Below are positions 16,369 to 18,066 of a DNA stretch of 18,066 bases, in pieces. How positions within the stretch are numbered: the stretch's first letter is position 1; each line of letters begins with the position of its first letter. This DNA is from an uncultured Eubacteriales bacterium (GTDB taxonomy: Bacteria > Bacillota > Clostridia > Oscillospirales > Oscillospiraceae): NCBI GenBank assembly GCA_900546485.1, contig URDK01000058.1:1-18066 (forward strand). Reading direction: 5' to 3'. The notes under the pieces were generated by a model. The model had not been told where the DNA came from. It made no database searches and saw nothing but the letters and a program-made list of their open reading frames with translations. A program made the position numbers and the translations under genes.

Positions 16369-16948
16369 ATGCGGGTCGACATCACCACCACGAGAAAGAA
16401 GTACCGGGTCATCTACGCCGACCCTCCATGGAAGTTCAGCAGCAAGGAAGCAACTGGAAAAACGCGCGGGGGGGGTAATTTCTACCACCTATAAACCCCT
16501 AGAAGCGGTCTATCCGACCATGACCACCGAGGCCCTCAAGGAGCTCGACGTCGGGCGCATCGCCCACCGAGACGCGGCTCTCTTTATGTGGGCCACCGAC
16601 GCCCACATCCCGGACGCCCTTGAGCTCTATCGGGCGTGGGGGTTCCGGTATGTGACCGTCGCCTTTGTGTGGTCGAAGAAGACCGTCAACGGGAAGACCG
16701 TCTCGAACCTCGCGCCCTGGACGCTCAAAAACTGTGAGCTTTGCCTCATGGGGACGCGGGGGCGGATGGTTCAGTACAAGCAGAAGAACAACATCCCGCA
16801 GCTCGTGGAGGCCGTGAGAACGCGGCACAGCGAGAAGCCGGAGGAAGTCCGCCGCCGCATCGAGGAGCTGTTCGGGGACGTCCCCCGGATCGAACTCTTT
16901 GCCCGGAAAAGGTTCCACGGCTGGGACTGTTGGGGAAACGAGGTGTAA
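16369..16948 (+). pseudogene. MT-A70-type adenine-N6 DNA methyltransferase, frame broken near a G8 run
   Basis: The first frame (16369-16494, 41 codons) has a ribosome site, YADPPW with catalytic D18-P-P-W21, and then ends at TAA. The second frame (16520 onward) continues the same enzyme: YPTMTTEALKEL, ALFMWATDAHIPDALELY, VAFVWSKK, then the ELCLMGTRGR region and the HGWDCWGNEV end. Removing one base in the run of eight G (16468-16475) joins the frames into about 192 residues, normal for the phage family. Explanations are slipped-strand phase variation, programmed +1 frameshifting, a real inactivating mutation, or a sequencing error. If active, the enzyme would methylate adenine in phage DNA and protect it from restriction. 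Confidence 0.85.
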
Positions 16949-16951
16949 ATC

Positions 16952-17407
16952 ATGGCAGCAACACGCAGCGGAAGGAAGCTCCCCTCCATCCGCACACTAT
17001 GGGCGATCGCGAAGTCGCCCGAGCTCCGGCTCTCGGACGAAGACCTTCACGGGGTCGTGTACCGGGAGACCGGCAAGGAGAGCATGAAGAAGCTGACGCA
17101 GGGCGAGATCACCGACGTCGCCCGCGTCCTGCAAAACATGAAGGACAGCGCCGCCCGGAGTACCGGCGACAAACGGACGGACGAGGGCGGCAACCCCACC
17201 ACCGAACGGCAGCGCCGGAAGATCTACGCGCTCACCGAGGCCCTGGGGTGGAACAACGACAAGCGCCGGATCGAGGGCTTTGTGAAGCGGATGACCGGCA
17301 TCGACCGGCTCGAGTGGCTGAACACGGCCCAGTGTGAGAAGGTCATCGAGGGCCTCAAGGCGATCCTTGCCAGAGAGCAGCGGAAGGGGGCCGGGCGGGA
17401 TGGATAA
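16952..17407 (+). CDS. gemA: GemA-like regulatory protein (Mu gp16 family)
   Basis: A 151-residue protein. The N-terminal part (IRTLWAIAKSPELRLSDEDL) and the C-terminal TTERQRRKIYALTEALGW and FVKRMTGIDRLEWLNTAQ segments are typical of the GemA/DUF1018 family of transposable phages. In Mu, GemA alters host gene expression and DNA topology. A strong ribosome site is lacking; the start follows the methyltransferase stop by 3 bases, so coupled translation is likely. Its position near the end of the early region fits Mu. Confidence 0.88.
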   Translation: MAATRSGRKLPSIRTLWAIAKSPELRLSDEDLHGVVYRETGKESMKKLTQGEITDVARVLQNMKDSAARSTGDKRTDEGGNPTTERQRRKIYALTEALGWNNDKRRIEGFVKRMTGIDRLEWLNTAQCEKVIEGLKAILAREQRKGAGRDG

Positions 17408-17759
17408 CGAGAACCAGCGGGAGCTCGATGTCCTGGCCGCGCTGGAAGGCATCCACCGGATGCAAGAGAGCATCCGGGACACGGAGCTGGACATGGTGGT
17501 GGAGACCGGGATCATCTTCCTCCGCTTGCACTATCAGCGGCTCCCGCCCGGAGTGGCCCGCCGCCTGACGGAGATCTCGCCCCGGGACGTGGCGAAGGTG
17601 TCGGAGGTCATCCGGGAGAATGGCGCGACGCCGGAGCAGCGGCGAAGCCTGGGCGACCGACTGGCGAGCGACGCAGCCGTCGCCCAGGTCATCCGGGCGG
17701 CGAATGTCTACCGGGAGCGGCTGGGCTACGGCCCGCTCGAGTCGGAGGTGGAGGCGTGA
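17400..17759 (+). CDS. Small early/middle phage protein of unknown function
   Basis: A 119-residue, mostly helical, charged protein that overlaps gemA by 8 bases and the next gene by 4 (GTGA), so it is part of one translated unit. It has a helical N-terminus (DVLAALEGIHRMQESIRD), a central LPPGVARRLTEISPRDVAKV stretch and a helical C-terminus. In Mu the next gene after this block would be the activator Mor, but I see no Mor-like C-terminal helix-turn-helix here, so I do not assign it. GGAAGGGGG precedes the ATG. Confidence 0.7.
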   Translation: MDNENQRELDVLAALEGIHRMQESIRDTELDMVVETGIIFLRLHYQRLPPGVARRLTEISPRDVAKVSEVIRENGATPEQRRSLGDRLASDAAVAQVIRAANVYRERLGYGPLESEVEA

Positions 17760-18020
17760 GCGGGCGGAAGGCTGGGGCGATGGGGCTTGTCGAGAGGCTC
17801 GCCGCCGCCCTGGCCGTGAACGAGATCGTCCGCTCCCGGCGCTTCCTGGGAGAGCACACCAGCAAGGAAGACCGCGAGGAGCTGCTCAAGCTCACGGCCT
17901 CCGAGCTCACCTCGACGGCCCAGGTGCTCGCCTCCGCCGTGCATCTCCGGCAGCAGGTGGAGACGGCGGAGTTCACGCGGGCCCTCATAGAGCAGCAGAA
18001 GGCCGCGCAGCAGACCACGC
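17756..18020 (+). CDS. Start of a phage gene, cut off by the end of real sequence
   Basis: A partial frame beginning at GTG in a GTGA overlap with the preceding gene. The 88 real codons encode a helical, glutamine-rich protein (EREEL-like helices, then VHLRQQVETAEFTRALIEQQ). The open frame runs on to 18066, but from 18021 the DNA is sequencing adapter, so those last residues are artefact. The family is not recognised. Confidence 0.6.
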
Positions 18021-18066
18021 AGATCGGAAGAGCGGTTCAGCAGGAATGCCGAGACCGATCTCGTAT
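18021..18066. other. Illumina paired-end adapter contamination
   Basis: The last 46 bases begin AGATCGGAAGAGCGGTTCAG and continue, as far as I can recall the oligo, as the reverse complement of the Illumina paired-end PCR primer 2.0. They stop in the middle of that adapter. This is technical sequence left at a contig end and should be trimmed. Confidence 0.96.

Larger units (their letters stand above)
8662..18020 (+). mobile_element. Mu-like transposable prophage, left (early) part
   Basis: The gene order follows Mu: a leftward repressor, rightward early genes with a small HTH protein, transposase A, ATPase B, Gam and GemA. It starts inside a permease gene, as expected for near-random transposition. 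The left end is placed at about 8662, at a TG following the last permease-like codons; many transposable phages end in TG/CA, but the exact base needs the right junction. The right end, activator, lysis and head/tail genes are outside the window. No break is seen in transposase A, B or repressor, so the element may be active; the methyltransferase frame is broken. Confidence 0.9.

Overview
The window looks like a chromosomal segment from a Gram-positive clostridial bacterium, most likely a GC-rich Oscillospiraceae/Oscillospirales-type gut anaerobe. The basis is indirect: GC-rich genes separated by AT-rich gaps, strong AGGAGG-type ribosome binding sites, intrinsic terminators with U-tracts, and a membrane pyrophosphatase of the K+-dependent Na+-pump type. 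No species can be named from the sequence alone.

Host part (1 to about 8661). A terminator at the far left closes an upstream gene outside the window. A GC-rich, hairpin-prone non-coding stretch and an AT-rich promoter region then lead to hppA, an ion-pumping pyrophosphatase. A bidirectional terminator separates hppA from a convergent small PepSY membrane protein. That protein is divergent from an OmpR-type response regulator and its overlapping sensor kinase. Next comes a stand-alone SGNH/GDSL esterase with a consensus promoter and a strong terminator, and then a TetR-type regulator. The regulator is divergent from a GntP-like permease across a 300-base AT-rich control region that holds good promoters for both genes and a perfect palindrome. 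A second GntP-like permease gene starts 34 bases after the first but breaks off after about 50 codons.

Prophage part (about 8662 to 18020). The second permease gene is interrupted by the left end of a Mu-like transposable prophage. The order matches Mu: repeat-rich left end, leftward Xre-type repressor, rightward early promoter with operators, small early genes, a Ner-like HTH protein, DDE transposase A, AAA+ target-selection ATPase B, a small membrane protein, the end-protecting protein Gam, an MT-A70 adenine methyltransferase, GemA, and two unrecognised genes. The right end, late genes and the other half of the permease lie outside the window. Two small genes run against the early operon, each with its own promoter. 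One encodes a zinc ribbon inside a 324-base segment bounded by 26-base inverted repeats. The other is a 53-residue protein. Both look like genes that could be expressed during lysogeny. The methyltransferase frame is broken just after a run of eight G.

The last 46 bases (18021-18066) are Illumina paired-end adapter, not biological sequence, so the final open frame is real only up to 18020.
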